DNA of 12,302 nt, taken from assembly GCA_003456455.1 (NCBI GenBank), contig DMRV01000443.1, positions 1-12,302 on the forward strand, in the 5' to 3' direction. Position numbers and translations under genes: made by a program. The stretch comes from Flavobacteriales bacterium (lineage in GTDB: Bacteria; Bacteroidota; Bacteroidia; UBA10329). Of the stretch, positions 1 through 7,309 are shown piece by piece. Every line of letters starts with the position of its first letter. The stretch's first letter is position 1. Under the pieces are notes generated by a model. The model had not been told where the DNA came from. It did not search any database and saw only the letters and a program-made list of their open reading frames with translations.

Positions 1-255
1 CCACCACTTACCTTCATGCAAGAAGTATTTTGCTGATCTAACACTGTATTTTTTATACTTGCTAAATGCTCTATCAACAGGGTTACTCTGTCCATAAAAA
101 ACCTTAAAGTCTCTGTACTTGACTGGAATGTGAATTGAATGCTTAGACCCTTGAGAAACTCCCCCATAGTTGTTCATCAATTCTTGACGTATAGCTTCAG
201 AACCTGTTCTAGGTACCTCAATAAACAACACACAGTATTCCTCTAGTACGACCAT
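1..255 (-). CDS. Sulfotransferase, Sulfotransfer_2-like, 3'-truncated by window edge
   Basis: Only the first 85 codons are visible and the frame is open to base 1. Two elements place it among PAPS-dependent sulfotransferases. Residues 11-23 (FIEVPRTGSEAIR) match the N-terminal strand and 5'-phosphosulfate-binding loop, usually written as hxPKTGGTS. Residues 51-70 (KVFYGQSNPVDRAFSKYKKY) match the 3'-phosphate-binding segment, usually FVRDPxxRxxSxY. A 'KHSIH' at 38-42 resembles the conserved KH found between them in the Sulfotransfer_2/carbohydrate sulfotransferase group. Arg replaces the usual Lys in the first loop. The ATG at 255-253 shares one base with the TAA stop of the preceding sulfotransferase (TAATG), so the two are probably translationally coupled. 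The likely role is transfer of sulfate from PAPS to a sugar of the glycan built by this locus; the acceptor is unknown. The family call is fairly firm, the substrate is inference. Confidence 0.72.
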   Translation of the reverse strand, partial: MVVLEEYCVLFIEVPRTGSEAIRQELMNNYGGVSQGSKHSIHIPVKYRDFKVFYGQSNPVDRAFSKYKKYSVRSAKYFLHEGKWW

Positions 256-1223
256 TAATCACTGAACCTTGTTGAAATTTTATCCAATCTCATTAAAAAC
301 CGATGTCTATCATTTAGGAGGTAGTACAGCATCTTGCGCACAGAATTAAAGAAAAGCACAAGTAATTCTGCAAAGAACTGCAACAGCAAACCAACCTTTA
401 CCTCCGATCCTTTGAAAAACCCTCCGTAGCCGTACCTCTGAAGGTCTGGTTTACAAAGCATAGAATACACAAAGTTGATGTACCCGTTTGACTCAAACTT
501 ATTAGAATTTGCATGAAGAATTCGCTTTCCAACATTTTGATGAAAACCTCCCTGGCTTTTAGGCACTTGAAATATTTTATCCTCCCGTTCTGAGATTGTT
601 GCTGAAACACCTAATGAAATAACTGCATCTTTAATTCCAGCAGAGTCAGAGATAATATCTTCATACCTTACTACTGTAGATGCCCAGTTGGCCAAACTAA
701 ACCTTCGGTATTTATACTTCCAGTTAAGAGCAGCCTGGATAACGGAATTAGAGAACTTTTTTCCAGTCAAATTAATGCTCTTTCCTTTCGAATAAGCAAC
801 ATCTCTTCCATCCCTAACAATTACCAGCGCTCTGGCGTTAGGCCACAATTCCTCAACCTTCTCAAGATGATTGGTGGGAGGGTGTTTTACAATAATTACC
901 TGGTTTTCGTTGTCCTCAAACCAAGAGTATCTTTTCAAAAAATGTGTGAGTAGAATTTCCTCTGAAAATGACTTGCAATCATTCTCGCACTTCATAGCAA
1001 TTTCCTCTACCTCTTCTCTAGTTAAAAGCAAATCCGAAAACTGAGCTTCTTCAAATAGAAAATCTACAACTCGATCCAACTTAATCTCTTTCAAACTCAA
1101 CAACCGACTTATAAAAGCCGATTCATTGGCTACGAAAACATGCTCATATCTTTCGAGAAGAGATGATGTCATAGTAGAACCGCTTCTACTATCATACATC
1201 ATAAACGATATTGTTGATTTCAT
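255..1223 (-). CDS. PAPS-dependent sulfotransferase (Sulfotransfer_1/3-like)
   Basis: A 322-residue protein with the full set of sulfotransferase landmarks. Residues 10-22 (YDSRSGSTMTSSL) form the 5'-phosphosulfate loop at the N-terminus, with Asp where most relatives have Pro. Residues 132-145 (ALVIVRDGRDVAYS) form the 3'-phosphate-binding strand and helix with the expected Arg and Ser. 'VVRYEDI' at 184-190 and 'LQRYGYGG' at 261-268 match later conserved positions. Beyond about residue 276 there is a very hydrophobic stretch (277-303), then a basic tail; this may hold the enzyme at the membrane and is not needed by the core fold. It likely sulfates a glycan using PAPS made by the upstream cysC, cysD and cysN products. 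It follows the flippase gene after 48 bases that contain a promoter-like sequence, and its stop overlaps the next sulfotransferase start. The acceptor sugar cannot be read from the sequence. Confidence 0.82.
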   Translation of the reverse strand: MKSTISFMMYDSRSGSTMTSSLLERYEHVFVANESAFISRLLSLKEIKLDRVVDFLFEEAQFSDLLLTREEVEEIAMKCENDCKSFSEEILLTHFLKRYSWFEDNENQVIIVKHPPTNHLEKVEELWPNARALVIVRDGRDVAYSKGKSINLTGKKFSNSVIQAALNWKYKYRRFSLANWASTVVRYEDIISDSAGIKDAVISLGVSATISEREDKIFQVPKSQGGFHQNVGKRILHANSNKFESNGYINFVYSMLCKPDLQRYGYGGFFKGSEVKVGLLLQFFAELLVLFFNSVRKMLYYLLNDRHRFLMRLDKISTRFSD

Positions 1224-1241
1224 TGATTATCGGTAGACCAA

Positions 1242-1276
1242 CAAAGGTATAACTTACACGCTTGAGAGGTATCAAA
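1242..1276 (-). promoter_or_regulatory. Putative Bacteroidota sigma-A promoter for the sulfotransferase pair
   Basis: On the minus strand TACCTTTG (1249-1242) fits the TAnnTTTG -7 box. A TTTG (1276-1273) lies 23 bases further upstream, at the wide end of the 17-23 base spacing described for Flavobacterium promoters. The -33 element overlaps the final codon and TGA of the flippase gene. The box ends 18 bases before the ATG at 1223, giving a short leader. The same octamer occurs before cysC. Motif evidence only. Confidence 0.55.
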
Positions 1277-2510
1277 ACCGATAATTATAGTGTCGATACA
1301 CAGCGTATTGAAGCATCACGTTCCAGAAAACAGCTGAGACCAAAGAGGTAATTGCTAGTGAAAGTATCCCTAAGCTGGGCACAATCAAAACTGCTGCCAA
1401 TCCTATAATCACAATAGCAATCAAGTTTGCAACAATGTACTGTTTACGAAGATGTGCTAATTGTGAAACTAAACCGATTGGGCCGAAATAAACATTTATC
1501 AAATTGCTAAAAATCAAAACCGAGCATGTTAATGCTGATATCCAGTTTAACTCAAAATCATAGAAGTGTATATAGACTGGTGTTATCAAAAGAGCGCCTG
1601 CTGCAAAAAGACTTGCAAATATTCTAGCATATTTTATTCTTGTGCGTGTGGCGTTGCTAAGCGGTGTTCCTTTTGTAAATGCAGCTAACGACTTTGCGAT
1701 GTCTGCATTGAGTGCTACCAAAGGTAAATTCACAAGTTTAGCGAGTTTCTGAAACAACGAATACATACCAACAATAGCCTCTGAGAATAGCACTCCGGAA
1801 ACGAAAATCTCTAACCAGCTCTTCAAAATTTGAAGACCGCTTCCAAGTCCTATTGTAGCTCCTTGCCAAGCATCTATATGTAATTTATTCCATTTGATTT
1901 TCTCAAAATCCATTTCAGACTTGTTCTTATTAATCAACAAGAGAATGTAAAGTGTAGATACGGACACGCTTCCCAAACTGCTACCCAGCAACACTTTTTC
2001 TGGGGTAAAAAACGGGGCAAATACAACAACTACAAGAACCATCAGTGCCCGTACCGTATCCTTAAACAACATGTATCCATCTCCTCTTACCCAGAGCCTC
2101 AAAACCTCAACATTGAAAGCTGTAAAAGCATAGCCAAAAAATGATACTGCAACAATTGTTTTATTACCCTCTTCGAATTGAACAAATGGAGCAATTACGA
2201 GCCACAATAGAAGCAAACCAAAGTAGCTTATCAACACGAAAATCGCACCTTCCAACACTGAGGTAATCCTCAAGCGCTTTGTTTCCACCAGACTCCTGAA
2301 AACATATAATCCATGTCCGGTGGCTATTAGAGTACTTATCGTCAGTAAATAACCATGAAGCAAAATGTATCTGCCATAGTCTTCTGCTCCGATATTACTC
2401 ACATAAACTTTAGCAACTATAAAAACGAGTATGATGTTCAGCCCTTTAAAAGCCAAAGTGCGGAACTGAGTAACCAGCTTTAGAAGTTTTTTCTTTACGT
2501 CTGAAATCAA
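1272..2510 (-). CDS. Wzx-like polysaccharide flippase (MOP superfamily)
   Basis: A 412-residue, almost entirely hydrophobic protein with roughly 12 membrane segments, the usual number for oligosaccharide flippases of the PST/MOP superfamily. The N-terminal part, with a basic start, 'LAFKGLNIILVFIVAKVYV' near residues 18-36 and 'GAEDYGRYILL' around 41-51, is typical of O-antigen and capsule flippases, where the first helix is followed by a G-x-x-x-[FY]-G motif. It presumably moves an undecaprenyl-linked, fucose-containing repeat unit across the inner membrane, in line with the gmd/fcl genes just upstream and sulfotransferases just downstream. The start is odd: no in-frame ATG exists near the beginning (the first internal Met is near residue 146), an in-frame TAA lies at 2522-2520, and TTG at 2510 is the best available start. 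It sits 73 bases after gmd. The family is well supported; the exact cargo is inferred. Confidence 0.82.
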   Translation of the reverse strand: MISDVKKKLLKLVTQFRTLAFKGLNIILVFIVAKVYVSNIGAEDYGRYILLHGYLLTISTLIATGHGLYVFRSLVETKRLRITSVLEGAIFVLISYFGLLLLWLVIAPFVQFEEGNKTIVAVSFFGYAFTAFNVEVLRLWVRGDGYMLFKDTVRALMVLVVVVFAPFFTPEKVLLGSSLGSVSVSTLYILLLINKNKSEMDFEKIKWNKLHIDAWQGATIGLGSGLQILKSWLEIFVSGVLFSEAIVGMYSLFQKLAKLVNLPLVALNADIAKSLAAFTKGTPLSNATRTRIKYARIFASLFAAGALLITPVYIHFYDFELNWISALTCSVLIFSNLINVYFGPIGLVSQLAHLRKQYIVANLIAIVIIGLAAVLIVPSLGILSLAITSLVSAVFWNVMLQYAVYRHYNYRF

Positions 2511-2583
2511 AGGGACTATTTATATCGCGGTTTCATGCTTTTGCAATAGCCTTCCCTGTCAAACTGAATCAGCAGATGAAGCT

Positions 2584-3648
2584 TCAACATTCGCCCAATT
2601 CTATTCTTAACATGTCTTGTATTAATTCCCGAAAGGAAACCGTTGGCTCCCAACCTAACTTTTCTTTCGCTTTGCTTGCATCACCAACCAACGAATCTAC
2701 TTCCGCTGGCCTGAAATAACTTGGGTCGACTCTAATAACTTCTTGTCCAACCCGCAAACCCTTGTGGTCTTTCTTGAGTTCAGATATCACTCCAACTTCG
2801 TTTTCAGCAACTCCTCTGAACTTCAGAACAATCCCTGCTTCTTCAAACGCTATTCTAGCAAACTCCCGCACCGTTGTAGACACTCCGGTTGCGATTACAA
2901 AATCTTCTGGCTCGTCTTTTTGAAGCATAAGCCACATGGCTTTTACAAAGTCTTTTGCATGACCCCAGTCTCGTTTGGCCTCCAAGTTTCCAAGATAAAG
3001 CACCTCCTGTTTACCTGAAACGATGTTTGCTACAGCTCGTGTTATCTTTCTTGTTACAAAAGTCTCGCCTCGTAAAGGAGATTCATGGTTGTACAAAATT
3101 CCGTTGCAAGCAAAGATTCCGTGTGCTTCGCGGTAGTTAACCGCTATCCAATAAGCATAGAGTTTTGCAACACCATAAGGAGATCTTGGATGAAAAGGGG
3201 TGTTCTCATTTTGAGGAAACTCCTTGGTTCTGCCAAATAATTCTGATGTGGAAGCCTGATAAACTTTGGTCTTCTCTTTTAGCCCAAGTAACCTTACGGC
3301 TTCCAGTATTCGAAGCGCTCCAATTCCATCAACATCGGCCGTGTACTCTGGAATTTCGAAACTAACCTGGACGTGACTCATTGCACCCAAATTGTAAATC
3401 TCATCTGGCTGCACTTCTTGAATAATTCGTGTAATGCAATTTGAATCTGTTAAATCTCCATAATGGAGCTTAAACCGAATATCTTCCTCATGCGGGTCTT
3501 GATATAAGTGATCTACTCTATCAGTATTAAAAAGCGAACTCCGCCTCTTTATGCCGTGTACTTCATATCCTTTTTCAAGAAGAAGCTCCGATAGATAAGC
3601 ACCATCTTGGCCGGTTACACCAGTTATCAAAGCAACTTTCTTAGTCAT
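2584..3648 (-). CDS. gmd: GDP-mannose 4,6-dehydratase
   Basis: A 354-residue extended short-chain dehydrogenase converting GDP-D-mannose to GDP-4-keto-6-deoxy-D-mannose, the first step to GDP-L-fucose. The NADP-binding GVTGQDG is at residues 10-16 and is the diagnostic Gmd form of GxxGxxG. The active site is visible as STSELFG at 133-139 (Thr134, Glu136) and SPYGVAK at 156-162 (Tyr158, Lys162), one position offset from the E. coli enzyme. 'NILVSGKQ'-type helix and 'KRDWGHAKDFVKAMW' (about 225-239) are further Gmd hallmarks. The length is normal for the family. The ATG at 3648 lies 8 bases inside the end of fcl, so translation is likely coupled. Its product is the substrate of the enzyme encoded immediately upstream, so the pair makes GDP-fucose for the surface glycan. 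Confidence 0.96.
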   Translation of the reverse strand: MTKKVALITGVTGQDGAYLSELLLEKGYEVHGIKRRSSLFNTDRVDHLYQDPHEEDIRFKLHYGDLTDSNCITRIIQEVQPDEIYNLGAMSHVQVSFEIPEYTADVDGIGALRILEAVRLLGLKEKTKVYQASTSELFGRTKEFPQNENTPFHPRSPYGVAKLYAYWIAVNYREAHGIFACNGILYNHESPLRGETFVTRKITRAVANIVSGKQEVLYLGNLEAKRDWGHAKDFVKAMWLMLQKDEPEDFVIATGVSTTVREFARIAFEEAGIVLKFRGVAENEVGVISELKKDHKGLRVGQEVIRVDPSYFRPAEVDSLVGDASKAKEKLGWEPTVSFRELIQDMLRIELGEC

Positions 3649-4582
3649 CTAACTGGTTTATCCTGTTTAAGAAGTTTACGTAGGACTTTTCAATCCCTTC
3701 TTTTAGCTGAGTTGTCGGTTTCCATCCCATACCAGCCAATTTACTCACATCCAACAGTTTTCTTGGTGTTCCATCTGGCATTTGGGTGTTCCAAGTTATC
3801 TCACCTTCAAATCCCACTATTTGTTTAACAATCTCTGCCAATTCTGATATGGAAAGATCAACTCCTGTACCTACATTAATTGGGCCTGAGCCATTGTAAC
3901 TCTCCATCAAAAAGAAGCACGCTTCAGCCAAATCATCTACATACAAAAACTCGCGCCTTGGAGCACCCGTTCCCCACAGCTCAACTTCAGCCAGTGAGTT
4001 TTCTTTTGCAGCATGAAATTTGCGAATAAGAGCTGGCAACACATGTGAATTTTGTAGATTGTAATTATCACCAACTCCATACAAGTTGGTTGGCATCGCG
4101 CTGATAAAATTACATCCATATTGATTTCGATACGTTTCGCAAAGTTTTAATCCTGCAATCTTGGCGAGTGCATAAGGTTCGTTTGTTGGCTCTAAAGTAC
4201 CGGTGAGTAAAGCGGTTTCAGAAATTGGTTGGTCAGCATATTTCGGGTAGATACAAGACGATCCTAAAAAAAGTAGCTTTTCAACCTGATTCTGATAGGC
4301 CGCATGAATCACATTAGCCTCAATCATCAGGTTGTCGTATAGAAATTCAGCTTTGTACGTATCGTTTGCCAAAATGCCACCCACTTTTGCTGCCGCCAGA
4401 AAAACAAACTCAGGTTTCTCTTTTTGAAAGAATGTGTTGACTTTTGCTTGATTCCGAAGATCCAACTCGGACGAACTGCGGCAAATAATGTTCGCAAAGC
4501 CCTTCTTTTGAAGCAGACGCATGATTGCCGAACCTACCATGCCGTTATTACCAGCAACATAGATCCTGGAATCTGTAAGCAT
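3641..4582 (-). CDS. fcl: GDP-L-fucose synthase (epimerase/reductase)
   Basis: A 313-residue NADPH-dependent enzyme that epimerises at C3/C5 and reduces GDP-4-keto-6-deoxymannose to GDP-L-fucose (also named WcaG). Visible motifs are GNNGMVG at 11-17 (cofactor loop), LAAAKVGGI around 62-70, GSSCIYP at 107-113 with the catalytic Ser/Cys, and the Tyr137-x3-Lys141 pair in EPYALAK. These lie one residue from their E. coli positions, and the length is normal. I use the ATG at 4582, which shares one base with the hldE stop (TGATG); a GTG one codon earlier at 4585 is the alternative. The gene overlaps gmd by 8 bases, so hldE, fcl and gmd are translated as one linked block. Gmd and Fcl side by side make GDP-fucose production very likely. 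Confidence 0.96.
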   Translation of the reverse strand: MLTDSRIYVAGNNGMVGSAIMRLLQKKGFANIICRSSSELDLRNQAKVNTFFQKEKPEFVFLAAAKVGGILANDTYKAEFLYDNLMIEANVIHAAYQNQVEKLLFLGSSCIYPKYADQPISETALLTGTLEPTNEPYALAKIAGLKLCETYRNQYGCNFISAMPTNLYGVGDNYNLQNSHVLPALIRKFHAAKENSLAEVELWGTGAPRREFLYVDDLAEACFFLMESYNGSGPINVGTGVDLSISELAEIVKQIVGFEGEITWNTQMPDGTPRKLLDVSKLAGMGWKPTTQLKEGIEKSYVNFLNRINQLDD

Positions 4583-5958
4583 CACGGAGTAAGCAAATTG
4601 GTGGTTGAAACCCCTTCCACGAGTGGAATAATCACAACCTCATCTACCTCGTCTTTTCCAACAACTTCCTTGAGTTGATAATCACCACCTTTTACCAAAA
4701 CGTTTGGTTTTAACTCTTGGAGCAACTCAAGTGGTGTATCTTCTTCAAACACAACAACAGCGTCAACGTCTGGCAGGGCACTCAAAACATCAATGCGCTG
4801 TGCTACACTATTAATTGGTCTTTCTGCTCCTTTCAGTCGCGAAATAGAAGTGTCTGAATTTAGCCCAACCACCAGAATATCACCTAACGCTTTGGCCTCT
4901 TTCAATAACTTTCTATGACCTTGGTGAAGAACATCAAAACAACCGTTGGTGAACACAATTTTTTTACCAAAAACTGAATTTTTGAAATCCCCTAGTTCAT
5001 TCTTAGAAATCGATTTAGCATTGCTTTTAATGAACTTTTCAAGTTCTGTTTGATGCACCACCGCTGTTCCGCGTTTGCTAACCACAACTCCGGCAGCGGC
5101 ATTAGCCACAAAAGCGCTTTCGGAAACCGTTTTTCCCTGGGCCAAGCTTACACCGAACGCAGCTAAAACTGTGTCTCCAGCTCCACTTACATCAAACACT
5201 TCTAGCGCACGCGTTGGAATATTCAAGACGCCTTTTTCTGCAACCACGGTCATTCCATAGCTAGAGCGCGTTGCTACTATATTTTGAATTTCAAACTTGG
5301 TTCTAAGCGAATTACAAGCGTTCACCACCTGATTGTCGTCATTAGAAATACCCCTCCCATCTTGAGTCATTCCAAGCTCCAACAAGTTTGGCGTAACTAG
5401 GAATGCTCCTTTGTAAGCTGACCAATCCTCCCGCTTTGGATCAACAAGAACTCGTTTGCCATTATCCTTGGCAGCGTTGAAAATCAACTTCAAAACCTCA
5501 TCTGAAAGTGTTCCTTTCGCATAATCTGAAAGCAGAATGATATCGCAGGCTTTAACCAGACTATTTAGGCTTGATTCCAACTGGGCCTTTGCATCAGGAC
5601 TCCAAACTAGTTCTTCTTCCCTATCAACCCGTACAATCTGCTGACCAGAAACAATTCTTGTCTTGGTAATAGTGGGTTGAGCTGATTTCACAAGATGATA
5701 CTCGATGCCTTGCCCGGCACATTTTTCGTGGATTGAGGCACTGCTTGCATCATCTCCAACCAAACCAACAAGAACCGCTTGGCCGCCCAAAGAGGCAACG
5801 TTGGCAGCAACATTGGCAGCCCCACCGAGAGTGCTCCATTCTTTCTCAACCTTAACTACGGGAACTGGTGCTTCTGGGCTAATTCGACTCACACTACCAG
5901 ACACATATTGATCCAGCATTACATCGCCAATTATCAATATGCCTGAAGTTGAGTTCAT
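4582..5958 (-). CDS. hldE: Bifunctional heptose 7-phosphate kinase / heptose 1-phosphate adenylyltransferase
   Basis: A 458-residue two-domain enzyme of ADP-heptose synthesis (RfaE/HldE). Residues 1 to about 310 form a PfkB/ribokinase-type kinase: GDVMLDQYVSG at 11-21, SRISPEAPVPV at 24-34, GGAANVAANVASLGG at 45-59, and the catalytic DVSGAGDT at 256-263. Residues about 330-458 form a cytidylyltransferase-like nucleotidyltransferase: TNGCFDVLHQGH at 337-348 carries the HxGH-like nucleotide site, followed by GLNSDTS, an R-P-I-N at 380-383, and the closing EGVSTTNLL. Both domains and the linker are intact and the length is normal. Products are heptose 1,7-bisphosphate and ADP-heptose for LPS core or another heptose-containing glycan. 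The companion enzymes GmhA, GmhB and HldD are not in the window, so they must be encoded elsewhere. It begins 24 bases after cysN and overlaps fcl. Confidence 0.93.
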   Translation of the reverse strand: MNSTSGILIIGDVMLDQYVSGSVSRISPEAPVPVVKVEKEWSTLGGAANVAANVASLGGQAVLVGLVGDDASSASIHEKCAGQGIEYHLVKSAQPTITKTRIVSGQQIVRVDREEELVWSPDAKAQLESSLNSLVKACDIILLSDYAKGTLSDEVLKLIFNAAKDNGKRVLVDPKREDWSAYKGAFLVTPNLLELGMTQDGRGISNDDNQVVNACNSLRTKFEIQNIVATRSSYGMTVVAEKGVLNIPTRALEVFDVSGAGDTVLAAFGVSLAQGKTVSESAFVANAAAGVVVSKRGTAVVHQTELEKFIKSNAKSISKNELGDFKNSVFGKKIVFTNGCFDVLHQGHRKLLKEAKALGDILVVGLNSDTSISRLKGAERPINSVAQRIDVLSALPDVDAVVVFEEDTPLELLQELKPNVLVKGGDYQLKEVVGKDEVDEVVIIPLVEGVSTTNLLTP

Positions 5959-5982
5959 ACGTTTCTTTCCCGAATTTACGGG

Positions 5983-7269
5983 CTAAACAATCATTCCTGC
6001 ACCAACCGTATTATTAGTTGCCTCATCAATCAGAATAAGAGACCCTGTATTACGATTTTTTCGATAGCCATCGAGGAATATTGGAACCGTTGTTCTTACC
6101 GTAATTCGAGCGATGTCGTTAAGCGCAATATTGTTGTCGTCTTCAATCTTTTGAAGTGTATTAATGTTCATCTTGTACCTAACATCCTTAATAACGCAGC
6201 GCGCATCGCGTGAGGTATGCTTTAGTGCATATTTTCCGCCAACCTGCATTGGCTTGTCACCCATCCAGCATACCATCACATCAAATTCTTGTTTTGATTC
6301 AGGCTGATTTCCAACCTTCACAATCATGTCTCCTCTGCTCACGTCAATGTCGTCTTCCAACGTCAAGGTAACACTCATTGGCGGAAATGCCTTTTCCACA
6401 GGTCCGCTCATCGAATCGATTGACTTGATTTTAGAAGTGAATCCTGAAGGTAAAACTGCAACTTCTTCGCCCTTTCTGAAAATACCACCAGCAACTCTAC
6501 CTGCATAACCGCGATAATCGTGGTATTCTGTAGTCATTGGCCGCACAACATATTGCACTGGAAACCGTGCATCGATGTGGTTTTGGTCGCTACCAATATG
6601 TACATTCTCCAAAATATGCATCAAGGTTGGACCTTCATACCATGGCATATTCGTAGAGCGATTAACCACGTTATCCCCCAAGAGTGCGCTTATAGGCACA
6701 AAACGGACATCTTTAATCGCCAACTTGGCAGAAAAGTCTTCGAAATCTTTACGAACTTTCTCAAAAGCGTTCTCGCCAAAGTCCTCTAAATCCATTTTAT
6801 TTACACAAACCACAACGTGTGGGATTTGTAGTAGGGACGCGATATAAGCATGTCGCTTGGTTTGCTCAATCACACCATGCCGAGCATCAACAAGAATGAT
6901 GGCCATATTTGCGGTTGATGCCCCAGTAACCATGTTTCGGGTGTACTGAATGTGTCCTGGAGTATCTGCAATAATGAATTTACGTTTTGGCGTTGCGAAG
7001 TATCTGTAAGCCACATCAATTGTAATTCCTTGCTCACGCTCAGCGCGTAAACCGTCAGTTAGCAAGGCGAGATTCACATGCTCTTCACCCTTGCGTTTAC
7101 TAACAGCCTCAATCGCTTCCATCTGATCTGCGAAGATGGATTTACTGTCATACAATAGACGTCCAATAAGCGTGCTTTTCCCATCATCCACACTACCAGC
7201 GGTTGTGAAGCGCAAAAGCTCCATGTCTAAATATCCTGTACTGTCGTATTTTTCTACCACTTCTTCCAT
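5983..7269 (-). CDS. cysN: Sulfate adenylyltransferase subunit 1 (GTPase subunit)
   Basis: A 428-residue translation-factor-like GTPase that drives APS formation from ATP and sulfate together with CysD. The G1 P-loop is GSVDDGKST at 25-33, the switch region is GITIDVAYRYF at 81-91, G3 is DTPGH at 102-106 and G4 is NKMD at 157-160. The GTPase domain is followed by the two beta-barrel domains of the EF-Tu family (about 230-428). There is no C-terminal APS kinase domain, unlike CysNC/NodQ fusions, and this matches the separate cysC gene upstream. It is shorter than the E. coli protein mainly at the C-terminus. It starts 40 bases after cysD behind a good Shine-Dalgarno sequence. The cytoplasmic product APS goes to CysC. 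Confidence 0.95.
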   Translation of the reverse strand: MEEVVEKYDSTGYLDMELLRFTTAGSVDDGKSTLIGRLLYDSKSIFADQMEAIEAVSKRKGEEHVNLALLTDGLRAEREQGITIDVAYRYFATPKRKFIIADTPGHIQYTRNMVTGASTANMAIILVDARHGVIEQTKRHAYIASLLQIPHVVVCVNKMDLEDFGENAFEKVRKDFEDFSAKLAIKDVRFVPISALLGDNVVNRSTNMPWYEGPTLMHILENVHIGSDQNHIDARFPVQYVVRPMTTEYHDYRGYAGRVAGGIFRKGEEVAVLPSGFTSKIKSIDSMSGPVEKAFPPMSVTLTLEDDIDVSRGDMIVKVGNQPESKQEFDVMVCWMGDKPMQVGGKYALKHTSRDARCVIKDVRYKMNINTLQKIEDDNNIALNDIARITVRTTVPIFLDGYRKNRNTGSLILIDEATNNTVGAGMIV

Positions 7270-7275
7270 AACTAA

Positions 7276-7281
7276 TCTCCT
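7276..7281 (-). promoter_or_regulatory. Shine-Dalgarno site of cysN
   Basis: The minus strand reads AGGAGA followed by six bases (TTAGTT) and the ATG at 7269. This is a near-canonical ribosome-binding site, and it supports that start codon. It stands out because Bacteroidota genes usually lack one, and the other starts in this window have none as clear. Confidence 0.6.
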
Positions 7282-7309
7282 AAATTCTATTAATTAACTG
7301 ACTGGTTTT

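Noticed and set aside
2511..2583. Promoter in the gap between gmd and the flippase gene
   Set aside because: No TAnnTTTG match is present; TCCCTTTG is the nearest and lacks the TA.
5969..5982. Small hairpin CCCG-loop-CGGG just after the cysN stop
   Set aside because: The stem is four pairs with a six-base loop and no T tract follows, too weak for a terminator and inside an evident operon.
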